Source: an uncultured Ilumatobacter sp. | GTDB taxonomy: Bacteria; Actinomycetota; Acidimicrobiia; Acidimicrobiales; Ilumatobacteraceae | Reading direction: 5' to 3' | Length of the DNA stretch: 14,005 nucleotides | Assembly (NCBI GenBank): GCA_937905835.1 | Contig: CALCXK010000010.1 | Span: 1 to 14,005 of the forward strand | Shown here: positions 4,745 through 12,124 of the stretch, piece by piece | Numbering within the stretch: position 1 is the first letter of the stretch | Layout of the letters: every line of letters starts with the position of its first letter | Position numbers and translations under genes: made by a program | The notes under the pieces: model-generated | Told to the model about the DNA's origin: nothing | Database searches by the model: none | What the model saw: only the letters and a program-made list of their open reading frames with translations

Positions 4745-7258
4745 ATGGCCGGCCGGCCTTATTCGGCAGATCTTCCTGACCTGCCGGTCAAGGATGCACT
4801 CGACGCCCTTCGTCTCGCACTGATCGAACAGCGTCGTGCCATCCTTGTTGCACCCCCCGGGGCTGGCAAGACCACCGTCGTTCCGCTCGCGCTGCTCGAC
4901 GAACCTTGGCTCGGCGATCAGACGATCATCATGCTGGAGCCGCGTCGCCTCGCCACACGGGCAGCAGCTCAGCGAATGTCGGTGACAACACGGACCCCGA
5001 TTGGGCAGCTTGTCGGCTACCAAACTCGAGACGAGCGAGAAATCACAGCGACCACTCGGATCGAAGTCGTAACCGAAGGCGTGTTGACGCGGCGACTCCA
5101 GAACAACCCCGAGCTCCCCGGCGTCGGCTGCGTCATCTTCGATGAGGTCCACGAACGCAACCTCACGACCGATGTTGGCCTCGCACTCACGCTCGATGTC
5201 GCTACCGAATTACGGCCTGAACTGCGCATCATCGCCATGTCGGCAACGCCGGACACCGATGGACTGACGAAGTTACTCGACGCCCCGGTGATCACCAGCG
5301 AGGGCCGGACCTTTCCCATCGATGTGCAGTGGCTGCCACGTTCGGCACCGTCTCGGGGTAAGCGTCCGCAGCGACCTGGCCAGCAGCGCATCGAACCCGA
5401 CGTCGTTGCCGCCGTGCTCCGTGGGCTTGGTGATGGCGAAGGCGACATCCTCGTGTTCTTGCCCGGCATCGGTGAGATCCGCCGCACCGAGCAACTGTTG
5501 AACCAGGTGCTCGGCCCGAACATCGACGTGTATCCACTGGCTGGTGCGCTGAGCCTCGCCGAGCAGGATCTCGCGCTGGCCCCATCGCCACCCGGGCGGC
5601 GGCGCGTCGTGCTCTCGACCGACATTGCCGAAACATCATTGACCGTCGATGGTGTCCGCATCGTGATCGACAGCGGCCTCGCCCGCGAGCCACGGTTCGA
5701 CCCGCGTTCGGGGATGACCAGGCTCACGACAGTGGCGACGAGTAGGGCATCTGCAGAGCAGCGTGCTGGCCGCGCTGGCCGTACCGAGCCGGGCACGGCC
5801 TATCGACTTTGGAGCAAGATCGAGCACGGGACACGAACCAAACATCGTTCCCCCGAAATCACCCAGGCCGACCTCGCCGGCTTCGCACTGGAACTCGCAG
5901 CATGGGGTTCGCCCGACGACCTTCGATTCATCGACGCACCGCCGACCGGCGCACTTGCTCAGGCTCGAGAACTCCTGATCGATCTCCACGCACTCGATCC
6001 GCACGACCAGTCGATTACGCCGCTGGGCCGCAAGATGCTGGGGCTCCCGGTGCACCCGCGACTCGCCCGGATGATCGCTGTCGACCAGAGCCCCACGGCC
6101 TGCGCTGTTGCAGCACTCGTTGATGAGCGCGACATCTTTCGTGGCCGACCCGACGAGGTGCCGACCGACCTTGCGTTGCGCGTCGGGGTGCTGTCTGGAG
6201 CGCGTGGCCACGATCTCGCCGACCGCGGCGCCGTGCATCGGCTGCGCGACCGCGCTGCTGACCTCGCCCGGCGGGCCCGTATCCCGTTCGATCGTTCGGC
6301 GCTCGACGCCGACCGGTCAGGGGCACTGCTGCTCCTTGCGTATCCCGATCGCCTTGCGGCACTTCGGCGCGGCCTGCAGTACCAACTCCGTGCCGGGAGC
6401 GCCGCCTTTCTGCCCAGTAACGACTCGCTCGCCGACGAGCCGTTCGTGGTTGCGGCCGACCTCGACGGCAAGCGCGACAAGGCCCGAATCCGGCTCGCTG
6501 CTGCCGTTGATGCCAGTGATGTGATCGCGAACTTCGGGCCCGACATCCTCGAGCAGCGAACCATCACCTGGAACACCGACCGCAACGACCTGAGCGAGAA
6601 GATCGAGCGCCGGCTCGGCGCGATTCAGCTGGGCGCCCACACCGATCGCCCCGCCGCCGGAGAAGCGACCACTGCCGCGCTCCTCGCCCGCGTCAAGGTC
6701 ACCGAGTTGAACGTCTTGAGTTGGAACGAGGCGGCACAGAGCCTTCGCGAGCGCGTCGAGTTCCTCCATCAGCACGTTGGCGAGCCATGGCCCGACTGGT
6801 CGAAGGCAACGCTGATAGCGACACTCGACGAATGGCTCGGCCCGTACCTCCCTGGCGCACGCGGCCGCGCCGACCTCGAACAACTCGACCTCAACACCGT
6901 ATTGCGCTCACAGCTGCCCTGGCCCCAAGGTGCCGACCTCGAAGAACTCGCACCACGTTCGCTCGAACTGCCGACCGGGCGAACAGCTCACATCGACTAC
7001 AGCGGCGAGCAGCCAACAGCATCGGCACGCGTCCAAGACCTGTTTGGCACCACCGTCCACCCAACGGCTGGCGGCCGACCGATCCGGTTCCAGCTGCTCT
7101 CGCCTGCCAACCGCCCGATTCAAGTCACCGCCGACCTTCCAGGATTCTGGGCGGGGTCGTGGAACGAAGTTCGTAAGGAGATGGCTGGTCGCTATCCCAA
7201 ACATCAGTGGCCCGATGATCCGGCGAAAGCCGTGCCCAAACGCATGAAGGATCGCTAA
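4745..7258 (+). CDS. hrpB: ATP-dependent helicase HrpB
   Basis: 837 residues, close to the usual 810-840 for HrpB. DEAH/RHA-type motifs: APPGAGKTT (Walker A, 36-44), LEPRRLATRAAA (Ia), TEGVLTRRLQ (Ib), DEVHER (motif II, 133-138), SATPD (166-170), STDIAETSLTVDGV (V, 291-304) and SAEQRAGRAGR (VI, 336-346). The helicase-associated domain follows, then the HrpB-specific C-terminal region with ITWNTDRNDLSEKIERRLGAIQL, a HIDYSGEQPTASARVQDLFG segment and a final GFWAGSWNEVRKEMAGRYPKHQWPDDP. The last segment is a hallmark of HrpB. The family consists of probable RNA helicases whose physiological substrate is not settled. The frame stays open upstream to 4571, but that stretch overlaps the preceding gene and is not HrpB-like, so the ATG at 4745 is chosen. 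Its stop TAA abuts the start of the permease gene. Confidence 0.93.
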   Translation: MAGRPYSADLPDLPVKDALDALRLALIEQRRAILVAPPGAGKTTVVPLALLDEPWLGDQTIIMLEPRRLATRAAAQRMSVTTRTPIGQLVGYQTRDEREITATTRIEVVTEGVLTRRLQNNPELPGVGCVIFDEVHERNLTTDVGLALTLDVATELRPELRIIAMSATPDTDGLTKLLDAPVITSEGRTFPIDVQWLPRSAPSRGKRPQRPGQQRIEPDVVAAVLRGLGDGEGDILVFLPGIGEIRRTEQLLNQVLGPNIDVYPLAGALSLAEQDLALAPSPPGRRRVVLSTDIAETSLTVDGVRIVIDSGLAREPRFDPRSGMTRLTTVATSRASAEQRAGRAGRTEPGTAYRLWSKIEHGTRTKHRSPEITQADLAGFALELAAWGSPDDLRFIDAPPTGALAQARELLIDLHALDPHDQSITPLGRKMLGLPVHPRLARMIAVDQSPTACAVAALVDERDIFRGRPDEVPTDLALRVGVLSGARGHDLADRGAVHRLRDRAADLARRARIPFDRSALDADRSGALLLLAYPDRLAALRRGLQYQLRAGSAAFLPSNDSLADEPFVVAADLDGKRDKARIRLAAAVDASDVIANFGPDILEQRTITWNTDRNDLSEKIERRLGAIQLGAHTDRPAAGEATTAALLARVKVTELNVLSWNEAAQSLRERVEFLHQHVGEPWPDWSKATLIATLDEWLGPYLPGARGRADLEQLDLNTVLRSQLPWPQGADLEELAPRSLELPTGRTAHIDYSGEQPTASARVQDLFGTTVHPTAGGRPIRFQLLSPANRPIQVTADLPGFWAGSWNEVRKEMAGRYPKHQWPDDPAKAVPKRMKDR

Positions 7259-7993
7259 GTGCTCGCTGTTGCTGGCCTCTCGAATTGGCTCTTGGCATTA
7301 ACCGTCGTCGTTGTGTTCGTCGGTGCCACGGTGCAGGCATCGCTCGGGATCGGCCTGGGCATGATCGCCGCGCCGATTTTGGCAATCACCGATCCAGACT
7401 TCGTCCCCGTTGCAATCATCGTGGCGGTCATTCCGCTCTCGGGCATGGTGGCGTGGGCCGAGCGGCGACATATCGATCGACGTGGCGTGGCTCTCACGCT
7501 CGGCGGGCGAGTCCCCGGTGTGGTCCTCGGCGCGTTGATCATCTCCTGCGTTTCGACCGATGCGCTTGGCATCGCTGTTGCGATCTCTGTGCTGGTTGCC
7601 GTCGCCGTCTCGGCGAGCGGTAAAAAGCTCAACGTCGGCAATGGGGTCCTCGGCGTCGCCGGGTTCGCTTCGGGCTTCATGGCCACAGCCACCGGCGTCG
7701 GAGGCCCTCCGATCGCACTCACCTATCAACATGCCGACCCGCCCACCATGCGGGCGACCATCTCCACGTTCTTCGCTGTTGGCGCGCTGATGTCGCTCGC
7801 AGCCTTGACCGTTGCGGGCCAAGTGAGCCGTCGCCAACTTGAACTCTCCCTGCTGGTCTTACCCAGCACCGCCCTCGGCATGCTCGTTGCGTCGCGTTAC
7901 CGAGACCGCCTCGATCCGGCAGTCGTGCGGCCCGCAGTGCTCGGGATTTGCACACTCAGCGCGGTCAGTCTCCTCGTGGAGACGTTGGCGTAA
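7259..7993 (+). CDS. TauE/SafE-family permease (sulfite/organosulfonate export type)
   Basis: 244 residues, strongly hydrophobic. Paired repeats typical of the family are visible: FVGATVQASLGIGLGMIAAPIL near residues 20-41 and GVLGVAGFASGFMATATGVGGPPIAL around 129-154. The latter carries the conserved 'GvgG.~~' turn. About seven to eight membrane segments are seen, with basic loops (ERRHIDRR, SRRQLEL, SRYRDR) between them. Known relatives export sulfite, sulfoacetate or other anions; the substrate here is not determined. It begins with GTG directly after the hrpB stop (TAA followed at once by GTG, zero gap), so translation is probably coupled to hrpB. Confidence 0.88.
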   Translation: MLAVAGLSNWLLALTVVVVFVGATVQASLGIGLGMIAAPILAITDPDFVPVAIIVAVIPLSGMVAWAERRHIDRRGVALTLGGRVPGVVLGALIISCVSTDALGIAVAISVLVAVAVSASGKKLNVGNGVLGVAGFASGFMATATGVGGPPIALTYQHADPPTMRATISTFFAVGALMSLAALTVAGQVSRRQLELSLLVLPSTALGMLVASRYRDRLDPAVVRPAVLGICTLSAVSLLVETLA

Positions 7994-8166
7994 CGTCTGT
8001 CGCGATCCACGACCAACAACTGACAACCGCGATCAACCGCCCGATCTACTTCGCTGCGCCCAGCCCACGCAAGTACGCCACAGCGCTTCGGTGCAGCGTT
8101 GTCAACTGTTGAAATCAGGCGGCGCCTAACCGCCGAAGTGCGGTCTATTCGTGGCACGATTCACCG
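7994..8166. other. Intergenic region with a distant inverted repeat and a weak hairpin
   Basis: 173 bp separate the permease stop from the lipoprotein start. CAACAACTGACAAC (8014-8027) and GTTGTCAACTGTTG (8098-8111) are inverted copies at 12 of 14 positions, 70 bp apart. A small stem GGCGG / CCGCC (8118-8122 / 8130-8134) could be a weak terminator without a T-run. No cloverleaf tRNA pattern and no convincing promoter were seen for the gene at 8167. Confidence 0.4.
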
Positions 8167-9471
8167 ATGCGTTCCTCACGGACTTTCACCCGTTCCAGTC
8201 GAGTAGCAACCCTTGCTGCTGTCGCGCTTTTTGCAGCTGCGTGTTCCGGCTCCGACACAGTCAACGACAGCGCTCCGGTAACCGAAGCCCCGGCGAGCGT
8301 CGAGACCGAACTACCGGTGGCCACAGAATCTCCTGCAGCGACAGAGCCACCAGCAACTGATGCTCCCGTCACCGAGCCTTCCGTCGAAACCGACCCGCCG
8401 GTGGCTGTTCCCGCGAACACCGCCGACATCGAACTCGGCAACGATTTGGGCCCCTACCGAGTCGGCGTCCAGACGATCATGGTCCCGGACTCGACCGGCG
8501 GCGGCCGCGACCTCACCGTCGACGTGTGGTTCCCACTCTCCCAGGACAGTGACGCTGACTTCCCGCCACAGCAGTACACCCTGCTCCCCGGCACGTACTA
8601 CGAATCGCCGTCCGCAGTCGCCGCCACGGCCGACAGCATCGCCACCGACGGACCGTTCCCGCTGGTGATCTACTCCCACGGTTCCGGCGGCCTCCGCTTC
8701 ATCCACTCGAACTACACCGAAGCACTCGCGAGTAACGGCTACATCGTCGCTGCCCCGGACCACATCGGAAACACCGCTGTCGAACGCATCGCCGGGAGCG
8801 AGACCCCCGGCGCGGTCACGGCATTCAACCGGCCGAACGACGTCACTCGCGTGATCGATGCGTTCCTCGACCCCGAGAACATCGAAACGGTTGGCTTCGT
8901 CGCCAATCTCGACCCAAGCCAGATTGCCGTCACCGGCCATTCCTTCGGCGGCTTCACCGCGTACGCCATGGCGTCCGGCTACGACAATGAGAATGGTGAG
9001 TTCGCGGCCGACGAGCGCGTCGGAGCGATCATCGCCCTCGCCCCGGCCGCCAGCGAAGCGCTACTCAGCGACGAACGGCTCGCCTCAATCGGCATTCCGA
9101 CGCTGGTCGTCGGCGCCACCGATGACCGCACGACGCCGATCGACCCGAACGTCACCCGCCCGTGGGAGAGCACGTCGAGCGACGTTTCGTACCGCCTCGA
9201 CCTCACGGCGGCCGAGCACGAGACGTTTACCGACATCTGCGCCTACCTCGCGTTCCTGCCGACACTCGAAGCTCCAGCACAGATCGTCGTTGACACCCTC
9301 GAAGCACGCACCGAAGCAGGCTGCGACGCCGACGACATGCCGATCGAGCGAGCCCAGGCAATCACCAACACCTTCGCCGTCTCGTTCCTCAACTCGATCT
9401 TCAAGGGCGGCACTCCAATCGCCCTGGACGAAGTCGACGAGCAAACCGACTTCGTGTACCTGATCAGGTAA
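8167..9471 (+). CDS. Secreted lipoprotein alpha/beta hydrolase (PAF-acetylhydrolase / dienelactone hydrolase-like)
   Basis: 434 residues. Signal peptide with basic start (MRSSRTFTRSSR), hydrophobic core and lipobox LFAAAC, predicting lipidation on C26 and an extracellular membrane-anchored enzyme. A low-complexity Thr/Glu/Pro/Ala linker spans about 31-86. The hydrolase fold follows: VIYSHGSGG (oxyanion loop, 168-175), the nucleophile elbow GHSFGG with Ser259, an acid in VVGATDDRTTP (D319 or D320), and His351 in AAEHETF. These three form a complete Ser-Asp-His triad in the right order. Resemblance is to the platelet-activating-factor acetylhydrolase/chlorophyllase-like group, which cleaves ester bonds; substrate unknown. 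Cys357 and Cys386 in the C-terminal part could form a disulfide. The ATG at 8167 has no Shine-Dalgarno. Confidence 0.85.
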   Translation: MRSSRTFTRSSRVATLAAVALFAAACSGSDTVNDSAPVTEAPASVETELPVATESPAATEPPATDAPVTEPSVETDPPVAVPANTADIELGNDLGPYRVGVQTIMVPDSTGGGRDLTVDVWFPLSQDSDADFPPQQYTLLPGTYYESPSAVAATADSIATDGPFPLVIYSHGSGGLRFIHSNYTEALASNGYIVAAPDHIGNTAVERIAGSETPGAVTAFNRPNDVTRVIDAFLDPENIETVGFVANLDPSQIAVTGHSFGGFTAYAMASGYDNENGEFAADERVGAIIALAPAASEALLSDERLASIGIPTLVVGATDDRTTPIDPNVTRPWESTSSDVSYRLDLTAAEHETFTDICAYLAFLPTLEAPAQIVVDTLEARTEAGCDADDMPIERAQAITNTFAVSFLNSIFKGGTPIALDEVDEQTDFVYLIR

Positions 9472-9483
9472 GCAGAAGCACCC

Positions 9484-9512
9484 GATGACGTGGTGCCAGG
9501 CACCATGTCGTC
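9484..9512. promoter_or_regulatory. 29-bp palindrome in the fumarase promoter (candidate operator)
   Basis: Arms GATGACGTGGTGCC (9484-9497) and GGCACCATGTCGTC (9499-9512) around a single A. 12 of 14 positions are complementary and the two exceptions are G-T pairs; the inner seven base pairs are perfect. It ends 1 bp before the -10 box of the fumarase gene, spanning the -35/spacer region, where a repressor or activator site is expected. It could instead fold as a terminator for the lipoprotein gene, whose stop lies 13 bp upstream, or belong to a dispersed repeat. Confidence 0.55.
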
Positions 9513-9513
9513 T

Positions 9514-9519
9514 TAAGCT
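9514..9519 (+). promoter_or_regulatory. -10 element (TAAGCT) of the fumarase gene, leaderless
   Basis: TAAGCT (TANNNT) lies 6 nt before the ATG at 9526, placing the transcription start at the start codon. No Shine-Dalgarno is present. The palindrome at 9484-9512 occupies the -35/spacer region just upstream. Confidence 0.45.
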
Positions 9520-9525
9520 CGCGGC

Positions 9526-11175
9526 ATGGCTGACGCGCAGATCGACTACACCGAGATGTTCCCCCTCGGGCCCGACGAAACCGAATACCGGCTTGTCTCC
9601 ACGGAGGGTGTTTCGACGTTCGACACACCGCAGGGAAAATTCCTCAAGGTCGAACCAGACGCAATCCGCAGTCTGACGGCCGAAGCGATGCGCGACATCG
9701 CGCACTTCCTGCGCACCAGCCATCTTGAGCAGCTCGCCAAAATCCTTGATGATCCCGAAGCGTCTGCCAACGACCGCTTCGTGGCACTCGACCTTCTGAA
9801 GAACGCATCGATCGCCGCCGGTGGTGTGCTACCGATGTGCCAGGACACCGGCACGGCAATTGTCAAGGGCAAGAAGGGCCAGTTCGTGTTCACCGGCGGT
9901 GGCGACGAGGAACAGATTGCCAACGGCATCGCTGACACCTACCTGACGTCGAACCTGCGATATAGCCAGATGGCACCGCTCGATATGTACACCGAGAAAA
10001 ACACCGGCACAAACCTGCCCGCCGAGATCAAGATCAGCGCCGTCGACGGCAACGCCTACAAGTTCCTGTTCATGGCGAAGGGTGGCGGGTCTGCCAACAA
10101 AAGCTTCCTCTTCCAGGAGACAAAAGCACTGTTGAACGAGGCAACGCTGCTGCCGTGGATCTTCGACAAGATTCAGGCGATCGGCACATCAGCGTGTCCG
10201 CCGTACCACCTCGCAATCGTCATCGGCGGCACATCCGGCGAGATCGCCGTTGAGACTGCGAAGCTTGCGAGCGCCCACTACCTCGACACGCTGCCGACGA
10301 CCGGCTCGGCATCTGGGCACGCGTTCCGTGATCTCGACCTTGAAGCCAAGGTCCTCGAGCTCGCGCAGAACACCGGCGTCGGCGCTCAGTTCGGCGGCAA
10401 GTACTTCTGCCATGACGTCCGCATCGTCCGCCTCCCGCGTCACGGCGCATCGTGTCCGGTCGGGATGGCCGTGTCATGCTCAGCCGACCGCCAGATGCTT
10501 GGTAAAATCACGGTCGACGGCCTCTTCCTCGAGCAGCTCGAAACCGATCCGGCACGCTTCTTGCCCGCCGCAGACCTCGCCGACGAAGCCGCAGTTCACA
10601 TCGACCTCAACCGGCCGATGGACGAGATTCGCGCGACCCTTGCCGAGCTCCCGGTGACAACCCAGGTGATGCTGAGCGGGCCGATGATCGTTGCTCGCGA
10701 TATTGCCCACGCCAAGATCAAGGAACTCCTCGATGCCGGCCAAGACATGCCGCAGTACTGGAAGGACCACGCCGTCTACTACGCCGGCCCGGCCAAAACG
10801 CCCGAGGGCTATGCGTCCGGTTCTTTCGGACCGACGACGGCAGGCCGAATGGACTCCTACGTCCCCGAGTTCCAAGCAGCTGGCGGTTCGATGGTGATGC
10901 TGGCCAAAGGGAACCGATCGAAGCAAGTCACCGATTCGTGCAAAGACAACGGCGGGTTCTATCTCGGTTCGATCGGTGGGCCTGCAGCACGCCTGGCCCT
11001 CGACAACATCAAGAAAGTCGAGGTCCTTGAGTATCCCGAGTTCGGGATGGAAGCGATCTGGAAGATCGAAGTCGAGAACTTTCCTGCGTTCATCATCGTC
11101 GACGACAAAGGCAACGACTTTTACGCCAAGGTGCGCTCAGAAGCATCGATGCCCATCTCGCTCTCGAAGCGGTAG
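9526..11175 (+). CDS. Fumarate hydratase class I, two-domain [4Fe-4S] type (FumA/FumB-like)
   Basis: 549 residues, almost the same length as E. coli FumA. It interconverts fumarate and malate in the TCA cycle in the cytoplasm using an oxygen-sensitive [4Fe-4S] cluster. The three cluster cysteines are present at FumA numbering: C105 in LPMCQDTGTA, C224 in GTSACPPYHLA and C318 in PVGMAVSCSADRQ. The N-terminal alpha-type domain includes GKKGQFVFTGGGDEEQI and AKGGGSANKSFL. The C-terminal beta-type domain starts near residue 330 and includes LSGPMIVARDIAHAKI, YYAGPAKTPEG, GSFGPTTAGRMDSY and LAKGNRSKQV. ATG chosen for its length match and leaderless -10. Transcribed alone; convergent with the crotonase gene 38 bp downstream. 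Confidence 0.95.
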   Translation: MADAQIDYTEMFPLGPDETEYRLVSTEGVSTFDTPQGKFLKVEPDAIRSLTAEAMRDIAHFLRTSHLEQLAKILDDPEASANDRFVALDLLKNASIAAGGVLPMCQDTGTAIVKGKKGQFVFTGGGDEEQIANGIADTYLTSNLRYSQMAPLDMYTEKNTGTNLPAEIKISAVDGNAYKFLFMAKGGGSANKSFLFQETKALLNEATLLPWIFDKIQAIGTSACPPYHLAIVIGGTSGEIAVETAKLASAHYLDTLPTTGSASGHAFRDLDLEAKVLELAQNTGVGAQFGGKYFCHDVRIVRLPRHGASCPVGMAVSCSADRQMLGKITVDGLFLEQLETDPARFLPAADLADEAAVHIDLNRPMDEIRATLAELPVTTQVMLSGPMIVARDIAHAKIKELLDAGQDMPQYWKDHAVYYAGPAKTPEGYASGSFGPTTAGRMDSYVPEFQAAGGSMVMLAKGNRSKQVTDSCKDNGGFYLGSIGGPAARLALDNIKKVEVLEYPEFGMEAIWKIEVENFPAFIIVDDKGNDFYAKVRSEASMPISLSKR

Positions 11176-11213
11176 CCGGGCCCAGCAGCGAGCCCCCAGC
11201 AACGAGCGTTCGG

Positions 11214-12026
11214 TCAGCCTGAGATCTCGCCCGCCAGGTCACCCAGTCGCCGCTCGCCCTCGGGCGTCTGTCCACCATGGGCAAGAAACGCCGTCATGGC
11301 ATCACGCGAGTCGGCGTTACCAAGCAAGCTGCTGAATGCCGTTGCTTCGGCGAGGAGATCGTCGCCAAGTTCCTGGTCGGCGCGCACAACACTCGCCTTG
11401 GCCGCAGCCACCGCATCACGGGGAAAGCTCGCGATACGCCCGGCGAGCCGATCGACGAACAGATCGATCTCCGTCGCCCTCAGCACCCGGTTGATCATGC
11501 CCCACTGTTCGGCAGTCGCTGCGTCGATGTCGTCGCAACCAAGAATGATCTCCAGCGCCCGTCCGCGACCAACCAGGCGCGGTAGCCGCACCGTTCCGGT
11601 GCCACCGGGGATGATGCCCAGCGCGACCTCCGGCTGATTGAACACGGCCTGCTGCGTTGCGAACCGCATGTCGCAGCTCATCGCGACTTCGTTGCCGCCT
11701 CCGCCGACGCGGCCCTCGATCACCGCAATCGTCGGCTTGGGCATCGTCCGCAACGTCTCGCACATCCGATGGAATCCGGGGAGCTCGCTCGGCGGGGGTG
11801 TGTCAGTTGGAAATCCGAGGATCGCCTCGACATCGAAGTGAGCAATAAAAAATTCAGGATTGGCTGATCGCAGTACGACGACCCGGACACCCGTATCGAC
11901 GGCGAGCGCACTCGTCAACTTTGCCAACTCGACGAACACATCCGTCGTCATCAGGTTGATCGGCGGGTGATCGACCACGACCGTGGCAACGCAGCGGTCG
12001 TCGACGGTGAGCGTGATGGCTGACAT
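11214..12026 (-). CDS. Enoyl-CoA hydratase/isomerase (crotonase) family protein
   Basis: 270 residues from the ATG at 12026. The crotonase fold is clear: SANPEFFIAHFDV (first oxyanion-hole peptide, about 55-66), EGRVGGGGNEVAMSCDMRFA (104-123, second oxyanion loop), then FNQPEVALGIIPGGTGTVRLPRLVGRGRALEIIL. Both glutamates equivalent to the catalytic pair of enoyl-CoA hydratase are retained (E113 and E133), so hydratase activity on acyl-CoA is plausible. Substrate and pathway cannot be read off. The first motif has AHFD where AGaD is usual. The frame extends 11 codons further to an ATG at 12059, but the shorter start is preferred: it has TACCGT 6 nt upstream and the family normally starts close to the first beta strand. 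It lies downstream of the ABC-F gene on the same strand, but a hairpin and its own promoter lie between them. Confidence 0.88.
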   Translation of the reverse strand: MSAITLTVDDRCVATVVVDHPPINLMTTDVFVELAKLTSALAVDTGVRVVVLRSANPEFFIAHFDVEAILGFPTDTPPPSELPGFHRMCETLRTMPKPTIAVIEGRVGGGGNEVAMSCDMRFATQQAVFNQPEVALGIIPGGTGTVRLPRLVGRGRALEIILGCDDIDAATAEQWGMINRVLRATEIDLFVDRLAGRIASFPRDAVAAAKASVVRADQELGDDLLAEATAFSSLLGNADSRDAMTAFLAHGGQTPEGERRLGDLAGEISG

Positions 12027-12032
12027 GACCCA

Positions 12033-12038
12033 ACGGTA
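12033..12038 (-). promoter_or_regulatory. -10 element (TACCGT) of the crotonase gene, leaderless
   Basis: Minus-strand TACCGT (TANNNT) ends exactly 6 nt before the ATG at 12026. It supports this start over the in-frame ATG at 12059, which lies upstream of the box. Confidence 0.45.
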
Positions 12039-12082
12039 GACAACGGCAAGCGCTCCCACCGAACGCTCGGGTCAGCAAAGGC

Positions 12083-12111
12083 GGTGCAACCACCAACAGC
12101 ATGGTTGCACC
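12083..12111 (-). terminator. Hairpin between ABC-F and crotonase genes, probable terminator
   Basis: A perfect 10-bp inverted repeat, GGTGCAACCA (12083-12092) and TGGTTGCACC (12102-12111), encloses a 9-nt loop. It starts 13 bp after the ABC-F stop on the minus strand. Only a short CCTTTGC follows on that strand, so a classic U-tract is missing. Position argues for termination of the ABC-F transcript ahead of the crotonase promoter. Confidence 0.6.
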
Positions 12112-12124
12112 CACGATGTCGCGG

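Noticed and set aside
7994..8166. A tRNA or small RNA gene in the gap before the lipoprotein
   Set aside because: No cloverleaf arms, TTC-type T-loop or CCA end could be assembled; only weak stems are seen.
12027..12059. Longer start of the crotonase at 12059
   Set aside because: It would include the candidate -10 box TACCGT in the coding sequence and adds residues not expected before the first strand of the fold.
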